Positions 9,279-18,563 of a DNA stretch of 64,000 bases are shown here, piece after piece. The position numbers and the translations under genes were made by a program. The notes beneath the pieces were generated by a model. That model did no database searches and was not told the DNA's origin. It saw only the letters and a program-made list of their open reading frames with translations. Origin of the DNA: Dehalococcoidia bacterium (GTDB taxonomy: Bacteria; Chloroflexota; Dehalococcoidia; DSTF01; JACRBR01); the NCBI GenBank assembly GCA_021731085.1, contig JAKFYB010000002.1, forward strand, positions 1 through 64,000, in the 5' to 3' direction. Each line of letters opens with the position of its first letter. Within the stretch, counting starts at the first letter, position 1.

Positions 9279-11240
9279 GTGTCGAGAGCTAAGCGATCAT
9301 TCGCAATAGTCACTGTGCTGGTACTTGGCTTCCTATGTTGTGTCGCGATTCGCCAAGCTGCAGACGCCGCGCCACAATGCGCGGACTGCGCGACCTCAAC
9401 CGGGCAAGCGGTCGCCGCCCAATCCGACTCAGAGCAGCAGCTTGTGGACAAGTACGCACCCGTTGTCTACATCCGAAACCAGGAAGGCTCCTGCGATCGT
9501 CGAGGAAGTCCATTCTTGCCCGTCCCTGTCGAATTCCTGTTCGAGCAAGAGGACGTCGTTCTCTATCGGCATGAATCAGGTCGGAACATTGAAGTCTCAC
9601 GGTCGTTCGATGCTGCGGATCTCTACGGGTTGGATGGCAGCTACTTCATCGACACACCCGGAAACCCCAAACGGCCAGGATGTGTGTACGAACAAGACTT
9701 CTTAAACAGGGTCGACGACTACCAGCCAGTTGTCTACGCGCACGTCGCGACGGAGGACGGTCGCGACGGCATCGCGATTCAATACTGGTTCTATTACTAC
9801 TTCAACGATTGGAACAACACCCACGAAGGCGATTGGGAGATGATCCAGCTCACGTTCGCAGGCCCAACGGTCGGGGACGCCTTGAGTCAGGAGCCCTTGG
9901 GTGCTGGCTACTCCCAGCACGCTGGTGGCGAACGATCGACGTGGGACGATTCGAAACTCCACAGAGAAGGATCGCGACCGATTACCTACGCCGCGGCCGG
10001 CGCGAATGCCAATCAGTTCGAACCCAACATCATCCTGGGGCGAGGCGACAACGGTACCGGCTTCGGCTGTGATGATGCGTCGAAGCCTTCGCGGCGCGTT
10101 TCCCTCGAAGCCATCCTCGTAGAGGAACCTACGAGCGCCGAAAGCGAGTTCGCTTGGCTCGCCTTCGATGGCCGATGGGGAGAACGCGCGCCATGGGAGT
10201 TCAACGGCCCGACGGGGCCCAACGACAAGCTCGCCTGGACACAGCCCTTCACATGGCAGGAACGATTGCGCCCGAGCAGCATCATCGTCCCCAGTCGTGC
10301 CACCCTCGGCCCAAACGCAGTCAACTTCTTTTGCGATGCGGTCTGGTATCTCTCAGCGCCGTTTAGCGTGCTTGTTCGGCTTCCGCCGGTCGTCTTCCTC
10401 GGCGGTTTTCTTGCGATGCTCGGAGGGGTGGGTTTCACGCTCAGCCGCACTCGCTATCGACCCATCGTCGACACTCCGCTCCGGCGGCAGCGACGCCTCG
10501 GACAAATGTTGAGTGCTTCCGTGCGCCTGTATCGCAAGAACCTGTTTCTGTTCCTCGGCACAGGCATTATCTATTTACCGATGGCCCTGATCGCCATGGG
10601 GGTGCAGCGGCTACTATCGAAGCCGCCTTTTCTCGACACGATCGCGCACTTCTTCTCGGAGAGCAGGGGTGTTGAAGCTGTCATCGCACTCACCATCGGC
10701 AACGTGACGTCCAGTCTTGTGTACTGGTTTGTGCTGGCGGCAGCCACGGCGGCCGTTGGACGTATTGAGCGCGGTCAACGAGGTGACGCAATCGCTAGTG
10801 ATCGCGAAGTGATTCGCTTACTCCCTGCTCTGGCGATCCCACGGCTAAAGTCGCTTGCAATAGTCATCGCCCTGGCGATCAGTGTCGTCGGGATCCCGTG
10901 GGCATTTCGTTTTTCCGTGCGGTGGGCATTCATCGAAGAAGCGATTCTTCTCGACGGCACTGCTTCAAAAAGCGCCATGGCAGCGAGCCAGCGCGCCGTC
11001 GACGGGCGGTGGTGGTACACGGCCGCCTGCCTGCTAGCACTTTCCGCAATTGGCTTTCTGCTAGGGCCAGCAATAGCCTTTCTGATGCTATTCCTCACAT
11101 CGACTTCTGTGTATGTCGTGAACGTGGTGAGTTCGCTCGTCTTCGTTGCCGTCGTTCCCTTCGTCGCTGTCGCACAGGCGTTACTGTATTTCGACCTGAC
11201 TGGTGGGCGACGATCCGATGCGCCCCAAGACGACTCCTAG
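9279..11240 (+). CDS. Vps62-like ectodomain protein with C-terminal membrane domain
   Basis: A 653-residue protein with a GTG start. An N-terminal signal or anchor (AIVTVLVLGFLCCVAI) is followed by an exported domain of about 330 residues. That domain has DKYAPVVYIRNQEG, IQYWFYYYFNDW, THEGDWEMIQL and AAGANANQF, which resemble Vps62/DUF946-type domains. A membrane segment near 365-385 leads to a second hydrophobic domain with four or five more segments in the last 220 residues. A TAAGAT hexamer lies 6 nt before the GTG with no ribosome binding site, which suggests a leaderless transcript. It is followed by an MmpL transporter gene. Function is unknown; a surface role is inferred from topology. 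Confidence 0.8.
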   Translation: MSRAKRSFAIVTVLVLGFLCCVAIRQAADAAPQCADCATSTGQAVAAQSDSEQQLVDKYAPVVYIRNQEGSCDRRGSPFLPVPVEFLFEQEDVVLYRHESGRNIEVSRSFDAADLYGLDGSYFIDTPGNPKRPGCVYEQDFLNRVDDYQPVVYAHVATEDGRDGIAIQYWFYYYFNDWNNTHEGDWEMIQLTFAGPTVGDALSQEPLGAGYSQHAGGERSTWDDSKLHREGSRPITYAAAGANANQFEPNIILGRGDNGTGFGCDDASKPSRRVSLEAILVEEPTSAESEFAWLAFDGRWGERAPWEFNGPTGPNDKLAWTQPFTWQERLRPSSIIVPSRATLGPNAVNFFCDAVWYLSAPFSVLVRLPPVVFLGGFLAMLGGVGFTLSRTRYRPIVDTPLRRQRRLGQMLSASVRLYRKNLFLFLGTGIIYLPMALIAMGVQRLLSKPPFLDTIAHFFSESRGVEAVIALTIGNVTSSLVYWFVLAAATAAVGRIERGQRGDAIASDREVIRLLPALAIPRLKSLAIVIALAISVVGIPWAFRFSVRWAFIEEAILLDGTASKSAMAASQRAVDGRWWYTAACLLALSAIGFLLGPAIAFLMLFLTSTSVYVVNVVSSLVFVAVVPFVAVAQALLYFDLTGGRRSDAPQDDS

Positions 11241-11305
11241 TTCACCCCCTTGCAATGCATTGCCTAGACGTGCGACGAACTAGCCAATTGCGGAAACTTC
11301 AATAG

Positions 11306-11345
11306 TTCACGCGGGAGACTGCAATGGTTCTCCTGCTAGTGTGAA
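11306..11345. promoter_or_regulatory. Imperfect inverted repeat upstream of the MmpL gene
   Basis: TTCACGCGGGAGA and TCTCCTGCTAGTGTGAA face each other around a 10-nt centre, 34 bp before the MmpL ATG. The arms pair with a few bulges. It could be a regulator binding site for the transporter or a weak hairpin after the upstream gene. There is no run of T, so a terminator is less likely. Confidence 0.35.
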
Positions 11346-11378
11346 TCACACATCGATCGGTAGGCCATAGAGGATCCC

Positions 11379-13598
11379 ATGCTCTCATTCACTGAACACG
11401 TTTCGCGCTGGTGCGCATCACACCCGTGGCTGACGCTAGCGTTCTGCCTCGCCGTCCTCGTAGGTGGCGGCTATCTCGCCAGCGGTATCGGCGACTCGCT
11501 CACGACTGACGCAGGCAACACCGTGGAGCTTGAGTCCGATAAGGCGGAGCGCCTCATCGAGGAACGAATCGGCGCCGGCACCGGGCCGACCGAGCTTGTT
11601 GTAGTGCGATCGAACAATCTAGCAGTTGAAGACCTAACTTTCCGCAGGTACGTAGAACGCATCCAGGCGGGGCTGAAGGAGCTCCAACCCGGCACCATCT
11701 CCGCCACCCTTTCCTTCTACGACACTGGCGACGGGTCTCTGGTATCGCCCAGTCGCAAGGCCACCATTATTCCCGTAGTCCTCGCTGGTCCGGATGACGA
11801 CCTCGAATCCCAGGCCGGCGATGTCCGCGACGCCGTAGCCGCGATTCGCGATCCAGCGTTCGAGACGTATGTAACGGGCGAAGAGAGCATCGGCCTCACG
11901 TTCACCGAGATTGCCGAGGCCGACCTCCAAACAGCCGAACTCTTCGGGCTGCCGATTGCGTTCGTCATCCTTGCGATTGTCTTCGGTGCCCTCGTGGCCG
12001 CCGGTATTCCGGTGATCGTCGCCCTGTTGTCGATTCTCGTATCGGTTGGCATCACGGCCGTCATCGGGCAACAATTCACCCTGTCCATCTTCGTTGTCAA
12101 TGTTGCGACGATGATTGGATTGGCGGTCGGCATTGACTACACCTTGTTCATTGTCGAGCGCTTTCGCGATGAGAGGGCCCGCGGGCTCGACAAGGTTGAC
12201 GCAATTGCCCGCGGTGGGGCCACAGCGGGCCGCACCGTGCTGTTCTCCGGATTGACCGTTATCGTCGCGCTCGCGGGCATGCTGATCATTCCCGACACGA
12301 TCTTCCGCAGCATCGCCATCGGCGCAATCATCGTCGTGGTCGTGACGATCGCGGCCTCCATGACATTGCTTCCCGCCATCCTCAGCCTCTTGGGCGACAA
12401 GGTGAACGCAATACGTATCCCCTTTACGGGCAGGGAGCGTTCATCGGAAAAAGAAGGAGGCTTCTGGGATCGGACCTCGCGATTCGTCATGAGGCATCCC
12501 ATTGCAAGCGTGGTCGTCTCTGTGACGATCCTTGTGATTGCGGCTGTCCCCTATCTCGGAATTGAGCTCGGGTTTGCGGGCGTTAGCACGTTGCCCAACG
12601 ACACGGATGTGTACCGAGGTTTCGTGATCCTCGAAGAAGAGTTCACGGCCGGCCTGATTGAGCAGACTGACGTTGTCATCGATGCACCGGACGTTGGGGC
12701 ACCGGAAGTGCAAGGAGGTATCTCGCGGCTGCGCGAACTGCTGGCGTCGGATGAGGCGTTCGGAGCGACGACAGTCACGATCTCCGAACGGAGCGATCTG
12801 GTCGTCGTCTCAATGCCGATCAATGGCGACCCGACCGGAGAAGCCGCGTTCGATGCGCTCAACCGCCTGCGAACCGAACACATCGCTAGCGCATTTCAGG
12901 GGGTCGACGTTGATATCTACGTCGGAGGCGAAACGGCCGGGAGTGACGACTACTTCGAACTCATCCAGCAGTACACGCCAATCGTCTTCGCGTTCGTGCT
13001 CGGATTGAGTTTTCTTGTGCTGCTCGTCGTGTTCAGATCCGTCGTCGTTCCCATAAAAGCACTGCTCATGAACCTGCTGTCGGTGGGTGCTGCGTATGGC
13101 CTGCTCGTCCTTGTGTTTCAGGAGGGCATCGGTGCGGAACTTCTTGGGTTCCAGCAGGTCGACCGCATCGAGGCCTGGGTGCCATTGTTCCTGTTCGCAG
13201 TGCTTTTCGGATTGTCGATGGACTACCACGTCTTCCTGCTCAGCCGAGTCCGCGAGCGATACGACGAGACGCACGACAACCGCGAGTCGATCGCCTTCGG
13301 TGTACGCTCAACGGCAAGCATCATCACTGGCGCAGCGCTGATCATGGTCGCCGTGTTTGCCGGATTCGCGATGGGCGACCTCGTGATGTTCCAGCAGATG
13401 GGCTTCGGGCTGGCGATCGCCGTGCTTATTGATGCGACATTGGTTCGCACCGTGCTTGTGCCCGCCAGCATGGTTCTGCTTGGCGACGCCAATTGGTATC
13501 TACCATCATGGTTGCAGTGGCTGCCGCGTGTCAGTGTCGAAGGAACGACGTCATCCGAAGCACCAGCTTTGCAAGGCGAACCCGTCGCAGGTGGTTAG
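11379..13598 (+). CDS. MmpL/RND-type membrane transporter
   Basis: A 739-residue protein with the duplicated RND layout: one N-terminal helix, an external domain, then a five-helix bundle, repeated. The proton-relay Asp-Tyr pairs of the MmpL family are present in both halves: GLAVGIDYTLFIVERFRDE (near 245-265) and FGLSMDYHVFLLSRVRERY (near 610-630). These transporters export lipids or hydrophobic compounds using the proton gradient. AGAGG lies 7 nt before the ATG. The gene stands alone, convergent with an ABC-F gene, and an inverted repeat upstream may be an operator. Substrate is unknown. Confidence 0.93.
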   Translation: MLSFTEHVSRWCASHPWLTLAFCLAVLVGGGYLASGIGDSLTTDAGNTVELESDKAERLIEERIGAGTGPTELVVVRSNNLAVEDLTFRRYVERIQAGLKELQPGTISATLSFYDTGDGSLVSPSRKATIIPVVLAGPDDDLESQAGDVRDAVAAIRDPAFETYVTGEESIGLTFTEIAEADLQTAELFGLPIAFVILAIVFGALVAAGIPVIVALLSILVSVGITAVIGQQFTLSIFVVNVATMIGLAVGIDYTLFIVERFRDERARGLDKVDAIARGGATAGRTVLFSGLTVIVALAGMLIIPDTIFRSIAIGAIIVVVVTIAASMTLLPAILSLLGDKVNAIRIPFTGRERSSEKEGGFWDRTSRFVMRHPIASVVVSVTILVIAAVPYLGIELGFAGVSTLPNDTDVYRGFVILEEEFTAGLIEQTDVVIDAPDVGAPEVQGGISRLRELLASDEAFGATTVTISERSDLVVVSMPINGDPTGEAAFDALNRLRTEHIASAFQGVDVDIYVGGETAGSDDYFELIQQYTPIVFAFVLGLSFLVLLVVFRSVVVPIKALLMNLLSVGAAYGLLVLVFQEGIGAELLGFQQVDRIEAWVPLFLFAVLFGLSMDYHVFLLSRVRERYDETHDNRESIAFGVRSTASIITGAALIMVAVFAGFAMGDLVMFQQMGFGLAIAVLIDATLVRTVLVPASMVLLGDANWYLPSWLQWLPRVSVEGTTSSEAPALQGEPVAGG

Positions 13599-13614
13599 CC
13601 GTGCGTTCTGCTTC

Positions 13615-13628
13615 GATCCCATGGGATC
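13615..13628. repeat. Perfect 14-bp palindrome in a convergent gap
   Basis: GATCCCATGGGATC fills part of the 38-bp gap between the stops of the MmpL and ABC-F genes. It could form a short hairpin or be a protein site. No T-run follows on either strand, so a terminator role is weak. Confidence 0.3.
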
Positions 13629-13636
13629 AGCGAGTC

Positions 13637-15208
13637 TTAGTCCCTGCGGCGCTCGAGAATCTCGACACACTGGGTATCCGCGACTTCGTAGACACGCGTG
13701 GCGACGCCGTCGAGAATGCCCGGATCATGGCTCGCGCAGATGATCGTGCCTTCGTACTTCTCCAGCGCCTCGATCAACTTTCGCCTCGTCGTCCGATCGA
13801 GGTGGTTCGTCGGTTCGTCCAACAGCAGGACGTTCGTCGGCTGCAACAGGAATTTGGCGAGCGCCAACCTACTGCGCTCCCCGCCTGAGAGCACGCTCAC
13901 GCTCTTGAACGCATCGTCTCCCGTGAACAGGAACTGACCGAGGACGGAGCGAAGTCGGGTATCGGGCTCGTTCGGTGCGACGGACTGGACTTCACCGAGC
14001 ACCGTACTCGCGCCGTCCAACACTTCGTCTTGGTGCTGATCGTAGTAGCCGATGCGTGCTCGTCCCGCCCACTCGACCTCACCATCACTCGGGTCGAGCA
14101 CTCCGGCCGCGATCCTGAGAAGCGTGCTCTTTCCGCTTCCGTTCGGGCCAATCAGCACTACCTTCTGCCCGCGTTCGACATGAAGGTTCACGTCAATCAG
14201 GACGACCTGCTCGCCATAAGCGTGGCTGATGTCCCGCAGGAAGAGCACGTCGCGCTCCGTCCGCCCGTGCGCGGCAATCTGGAAACTCACGCTGCGCTCG
14301 GCCCGCGGGCGCTCGATGCGCTCGATTTTCGCGATGGCTTTTTCTCGGCTCTTCACTGCGGTCGCCTTCGAGGACTTCGCGCGGAAACGTTCGATGAAGC
14401 GCTCTTGGCGGGCAAGTTCGCGATCCTGACGGGACGCGTCCCGATCGATCTGCTTGAGTTTGTCGGCCTTTTGTCGCTGGTATTCGGTGTAGTTGCCCGT
14501 GTAACTTTCGACCCGCCCGTCCCGCAGTTCCAAAATGCGCGTCGCGAGTGCGTCGAGAAAAGGCGCGTCGTGTGTCACCATCAACACTGCGCCCTTGTGC
14601 TTTGCCAGATCCTCCGCCAGCCATGACTTCGCTGCTCCATCGAGGTGGTTTGTGGGCTCGTCGAGGAGAATGTTCTCCGGCCGCCGCACGAGTATCTTCG
14701 CGAGCGCGATCCGCATCTGCCAGCCACCGCTGAAGTCACCACAGGCCTTTTGCAGATCATCAGGAGCGAAACCAAGGCCATCGAGAACGCGCCCGATTCG
14801 GTGTTCGATCCGATAACCATCGAGCGCCTCAAAATGCTCAAGAAGGTCGGCTTGGCGCGCTATCAACGCATCGAGATTGCCATCGCCGCGTTCGATGGCG
14901 CTTGCAACAAGAAGTAACTCGACTTCAATTTCGCGGGCCTCCGGGAATGTCGTCCACATCTCGTCCAGAAGCTGTCGCGCAGCGTCGTGGCCGGCTTCCT
15001 GCTTTAAGTACCCGAGTTCTCCGGCCCTCACACCAGAGCGGCCCTCGTCGGCTTTGTCTTCTCCGGCGAGAATACGGAGGAGCGTCGACTTACCCGCACC
15101 GTTTGGCCCAACAAGGCCGACACGCTCGCCCGCCGACACGTTGAAGCTAACGTCCACGAGCACGTCAACCGGGCCAAAACTGCGTGCAATTGTCTCCGCA
15201 TAGAACAT
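13637..15208 (-). CDS. ABC-F family ATPase (ribosome-associated type)
   Basis: A 523-residue soluble protein with two ABC domains and no membrane segments. Domain 1 has Walker A GPNGAGKST (about 35) and signature FSGGWQMRIALAK; domain 2 has GPNGSGKST (about 355) and LSGGERSRLALAKFLL. Both have a Walker B followed by DEPTNHLD. The highly charged linker between the domains (about 235-310) is the ABC-F hallmark. Members bind the ribosome E site, modulate translation or give target protection against antibiotics. A TACCAT hexamer lies 6 nt upstream of the ATG and no clear ribosome binding site is seen. Which subfamily it belongs to cannot be settled by eye. Confidence 0.93.
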   Translation of the reverse strand: MFYAETIARSFGPVDVLVDVSFNVSAGERVGLVGPNGAGKSTLLRILAGEDKADEGRSGVRAGELGYLKQEAGHDAARQLLDEMWTTFPEAREIEVELLLVASAIERGDGNLDALIARQADLLEHFEALDGYRIEHRIGRVLDGLGFAPDDLQKACGDFSGGWQMRIALAKILVRRPENILLDEPTNHLDGAAKSWLAEDLAKHKGAVLMVTHDAPFLDALATRILELRDGRVESYTGNYTEYQRQKADKLKQIDRDASRQDRELARQERFIERFRAKSSKATAVKSREKAIAKIERIERPRAERSVSFQIAAHGRTERDVLFLRDISHAYGEQVVLIDVNLHVERGQKVVLIGPNGSGKSTLLRIAAGVLDPSDGEVEWAGRARIGYYDQHQDEVLDGASTVLGEVQSVAPNEPDTRLRSVLGQFLFTGDDAFKSVSVLSGGERSRLALAKFLLQPTNVLLLDEPTNHLDRTTRRKLIEALEKYEGTIICASHDPGILDGVATRVYEVADTQCVEILERRRD

Positions 15209-15373
15209 GCCGTCATGGTATCAGCACGTCAGAGTCACCCGAGTCTTCGCAATCGGCTCCACCTACGATCGGCACCGAACTCGTCGTCGCTTGCTATCCT
15301 AGGCCGCGCGAATAGCACTAACCGTGCAACAAACCAGGATCGCGTGTGACTTTGAACGAGATAGGGAAACTTC

Positions 15374-16225
15374 ATGAAGCTGGCAACATTTCGTCACGAT
15401 GGCGCAACAAGGACAGGCGCAGTGGTCGACGAGAGCATCGTGGATCTCGCCGTTGCTGACTCGGCCATACCGTCTGACATGCTGGAGCTTCTGCGTGGTG
15501 GCGAGCCAACGATGGCGCGCGTTGAAAATGCGGTCGCATCCGGCGCCGCGCGGCATCCCCTGGGCGACGTGACGTTGCTCGCCCCAATCCCCCGTCCGGG
15601 CAAAGCGCTAGCAATCGGCCTCAACTACCGCGATCACGCCGAAGAATCGGGGCAGCAACTACCGAAGTATCCCGTCGTCTTCTCGAAGGTATCGAGCTGC
15701 ATCACCGGTCCCGGCGCATCGATCCAGCGACCGCGCGCCAGCACCTCCGTGGACTGGGAAGCCGAATTGGTGTTCGTGATCGGCAAGGAAGGCCGTCACA
15801 TTCCTGCAGCGAGCGCACTGGATCACATCGCCGGGTTCATGTGTGGCAACGACGTGTCCGTTCGCGACTGGCAATTCCACAACCCGACATGGATGATTGG
15901 CAAGGGTTTCGACACGCATGGCCCAACGGGACCATGGCTGGTGACCAAGGATGAAGTAGACGCCTCAAGCCTTGACATCGCGTGCTACGTCAATGGCGAG
16001 CGCGTGCAGTCGTCGAACACCAAGAACCTGATATTCGGCATTGGTGAGCTCGTCGAATACCTATCGACCGCCTTCACATTGGAGCCCGGCGACATCGTCT
16101 TCACGGGCACGCCCGCCGGCGTCGGCGTTTCACGCAGGCCGCCCGTATTCCTGAAGCACGGAGACATCGTGAGGGTTGAAATTGAGGGCCTCGGCGCGCT
16201 TGAGAACCCGGTCGTGGACGAGTAG
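15374..16225 (+). CDS. Fumarylacetoacetate hydrolase family protein
   Basis: A 283-residue protein. The N-terminal 60 residues form the small domain (MKLATFRHDGATRTGAVVD), and the catalytic core has KALAIGLNYRDHAEE, the metal-binding acidic pair in WEAELVFVIGKEGRHI, and GFMCGNDVSVRDWQ. The C-terminus has the usual GDIVFTGTPAGVG. Members cleave or decarboxylate acyl-pyruvates and 2-oxo-acids with Mg2+ (for example in aromatic meta-cleavage routes). AGGGAA precedes the ATG. No pathway genes lie beside it, so the exact substrate is open. Confidence 0.93.
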   Translation: MKLATFRHDGATRTGAVVDESIVDLAVADSAIPSDMLELLRGGEPTMARVENAVASGAARHPLGDVTLLAPIPRPGKALAIGLNYRDHAEESGQQLPKYPVVFSKVSSCITGPGASIQRPRASTSVDWEAELVFVIGKEGRHIPAASALDHIAGFMCGNDVSVRDWQFHNPTWMIGKGFDTHGPTGPWLVTKDEVDASSLDIACYVNGERVQSSNTKNLIFGIGELVEYLSTAFTLEPGDIVFTGTPAGVGVSRRPPVFLKHGDIVRVEIEGLGALENPVVDE

Positions 16226-16286
16226 GCGAGACTGTGAAGGCCCTGTCGGCTCCGCCGAGACGTCTCAAATCACAACCGTTCTGAAG

Positions 16287-16466
16287 CTATGCGGCGCGTC
16301 GTACGTTCTCTGTTGTCGGTTCGGGCGCGACCTGAATCCGCGGTCGCGGTCGTCGCCGCTCAAGGTGCCAGCCGACAAAGCAGGCGAACATCAGTAGCCA
16401 ACCCGCGCCCGCCAACAGCAGCCAATGCAGCGTCGGGATCGACTGAACCGACTCAAGTGGAATCAT
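16287..16466 (-). CDS. Small single-pass membrane protein (59 aa)
   Basis: A short frame starting MIPLESVQSIPTLHWLLLAG. One hydrophobic segment spans about residues 14-34 (WLLLAGAGWLLMFACFVGW), followed by the strongly basic stretch HLERRRPRPR, so the C-terminus should stay in the cytoplasm by the positive-inside rule. An AGAGGGA ribosome binding site lies 5 nt before the ATG. It is divergent from the polymerase IV gene (start 16558) and convergent with the fumarylacetoacetase-like gene. No family is recognised. The signal-like topology and good ribosome binding site argue that it is real although short. Confidence 0.6.
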   Translation of the reverse strand: MIPLESVQSIPTLHWLLLAGAGWLLMFACFVGWHLERRRPRPRIQVAPEPTTENVRRAA

Positions 16467-16557
16467 CGATGTCCCTCTGTGTTCATGTCGGCCGCACCCA
16501 AGACCGTCCGAAGGCTCCCTGAGACGAAACTGGACGATGTGGGCTAGGATCAGGGAG

Positions 16558-17631
16558 ATGCCGACGATAATCCATGCGGATCTCGACGCATTTTACGCTT
16601 CTGTTGAGCAGCTCGACGACCCGCGCCTCCGAGGGAAGCCGGTCGTAGTAGGCGGATCCGCTGACGGCCGCGGCGTGGTCGCCGCTGCGTCGTATGAAGC
16701 TCGCGCCTTCGGAGTACGCTCAGCCATGCCAATGGCTCGTGCCCTACGCCTCTGCCTCCACGCCGTGCGCGTAAGTCCGCGCTTCGCACGCTACGGTGAG
16801 TGTTCGGCGTCCGTCTTCCGACTGTTTCGTGCCCTCACGCCGCTCGTTGAACCTCTGTCTCTCGATGAGGCGTTCCTGGATGTAACTGGATGGGTCGAAG
16901 ACGGCGCCTCACCACGACAGATCGCCGCCGACCTGAAGGATGAGGTTCGCGCCCAAACCGGGCTCACGCTGTCCTGCGGAGTTGCGACATCCAAAAGCGT
17001 CGCGAAGATCGCTTCTGACCTGGAAAAGCCTGACGGCCTCGTCGTGGTGGCGCAGGGCGCCGAACGGACGTTTCTCGCACCGATGCCTGTGCGTGCCCTC
17101 TGGGGTGTCGGCCCGAAGACGGACGAGGGCCTGGCACAGGCAGGCATTCGAACCATTGGCGACCTCGCAAGCTGCGCCGACGGTCAGGCCCTTCGACTGT
17201 TGGGGACGCACGGCGTCGGAATTCGTGACATGGCACGCGGCATCGACCAGCGGCCTGTCGTCCCTGAGCGCGAACGAAAGTCAGTCGGCGCCGAGACGAC
17301 CTTCGCTCACGATCTCGTCGACGGTCCTGAACTGCGAGCGATCTTGCGCCAGAGCGCGGAGACGGTTGCGCGTCGCCTGGAACACGCTGGTGCGCGCGCT
17401 TCAACGGTCGCAATCAAGGTGCGTTACGCCGACTTCACAACGGTCACGCGCCAGACGACCTTGGCCGCACCGTCGTCTAGCGCCAACACCATCGCCACCG
17501 CCAGCACGGAACTGTTGGACCAACTGGCACTTGATGGCGCTCAGCTGCGCCTGTTCGGCATCCAGTGCTCCAAACTCGTAGATACGGCCGGAAGCCAGGG
17601 TGTCCTGTGGGAGGGTGATCTGCGCGATTAG
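16558..17631 (+). CDS. dinB: DNA polymerase IV (Y family)
   Basis: A 357-residue translesion polymerase. It shows the family start PTIIHADLDAFYASVEQ with the first catalytic Asp, the finger motif ASYEARAFGVRSAMP, the second acidic motif EPLSLDEAFLDVTG (about 100), and the helix-hairpin-helix region ALWGVGPKT. The little-finger domain runs to the C-terminus. There is no obvious C-terminal beta-clamp peptide. The start at 16558 matches the family and has TAGGAT seven bases upstream, fitting a leaderless transcript; an in-frame ATG at 16537 would add seven residues. The gene overlaps the convergent methyltransferase gene by 4 bp at the stop codons. Confidence 0.95.
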   Translation: MPTIIHADLDAFYASVEQLDDPRLRGKPVVVGGSADGRGVVAAASYEARAFGVRSAMPMARALRLCLHAVRVSPRFARYGECSASVFRLFRALTPLVEPLSLDEAFLDVTGWVEDGASPRQIAADLKDEVRAQTGLTLSCGVATSKSVAKIASDLEKPDGLVVVAQGAERTFLAPMPVRALWGVGPKTDEGLAQAGIRTIGDLASCADGQALRLLGTHGVGIRDMARGIDQRPVVPERERKSVGAETTFAHDLVDGPELRAILRQSAETVARRLEHAGARASTVAIKVRYADFTTVTRQTTLAAPSSSANTIATASTELLDQLALDGAQLRLFGIQCSKLVDTAGSQGVLWEGDLRD

Positions 17632-18467
17632 CCTGCCGCCGCGAGCCTTCTGCCAGCGATGTCCACGTAGGCCTGATCCTTCTCAATCAACAGCCAGTCC
17701 CGGCCGTGCTTCGCGGCAGCCAATGCGAGGGTTCCAGATCCGCCGAACGGATCCAGGATGAGCTCACCAGGCTTGGACGCGAGAAGCACTGCGCGTTCAA
17801 GAAGGCCAAGGGGTTTCTGTGAAGGGTGCTTGCCCTCCGCTCGTTCTCGCTTAGCCGTGACAGGGAATTCCCAGACGTTGCGCATCTGCTTCCCGCCGTT
17901 CATTTCCTTGGCATCCCAGTAGTTGAATGTCCAACCCGTCGCCTTCGCCGGGGTGTTGTTCACGGCCCAGATCACCTGCTCAGTGCTCTCCGTGAGCATC
18001 CTGGCGGTGATATTGGGTTGAGCGTTCGGCTTCGACCAGATCACCGAGTTCAGCACCCGACGCTCCAGTACGTCTTGAATGATGAAACCGAGTTGGTAGA
18101 TGTTATGGTAGGTACCAAAGACGAGGATGTTCCCATTCGGCTTCACCACGCGCGAGACCTCGCGCAGCCATTCGACGTTGAACGCGAAAAACTCGTCCTT
18201 CCCGTATGCGTCCCACTGCTCTGCCATCGTCACGTGCGACGAGAACGCCCAGCCGAGACCTGCTTTTCCCTTCCTGCCGCTGCCTGAGCCAATGTTGAAG
18301 GGCGGATCCACGATGCAGTGATCGACGCTCGCTGCAGGCCACGACCTCATCTCCGCAAGGCAGTCGCCGACCAAAATCCTGTTGCGCGGGATCTCTTCTC
18401 CGTGGATTGGCGTTGGGCGTGTCGCAGGTCGCTTCTTTCGATCAGGCTTGGCAGATGATTCGAGCAT
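17628..18467 (-). CDS. DNA methyltransferase, beta-class amino-methylase (orphan)
   Basis: A 279-residue N6-adenine or N4-cytosine methylase. Motif IV DPPFNIGSG (about residue 50) comes before motif I DPFGGSGTLALAAAK (about 240), the order of beta-class enzymes. KHPSQKPLGLLERA lies just before motif I, as in MboII/HinfI-like methylases. A GTG two codons upstream (18473) is an alternative start. No restriction endonuclease gene is next to it, so it is probably a solitary methylase with a regulatory or protective role. The basic N-terminus (PDRKKRPATRP) may help DNA binding. It overlaps dinB by 4 bp at the 3' end. Confidence 0.92.
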   Translation of the reverse strand: MLESSAKPDRKKRPATRPTPIHGEEIPRNRILVGDCLAEMRSWPAASVDHCIVDPPFNIGSGSGRKGKAGLGWAFSSHVTMAEQWDAYGKDEFFAFNVEWLREVSRVVKPNGNILVFGTYHNIYQLGFIIQDVLERRVLNSVIWSKPNAQPNITARMLTESTEQVIWAVNNTPAKATGWTFNYWDAKEMNGGKQMRNVWEFPVTAKRERAEGKHPSQKPLGLLERAVLLASKPGELILDPFGGSGTLALAAAKHGRDWLLIEKDQAYVDIAGRRLAAAG

Positions 18468-18563
18468 GCGCACATTAGATCAACCGGCTGATCTCACGCC
18501 CATAGGGAGAATCCCTAGTATTCTCGCGCCTGCTCCGAACGCCATCTCAGGTTAGAATTGACC

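Noticed and set aside
17628-18467. Restriction-modification system
   Set aside because: No endonuclease-like gene on either side; the neighbours are dinB and a small Cys protein.
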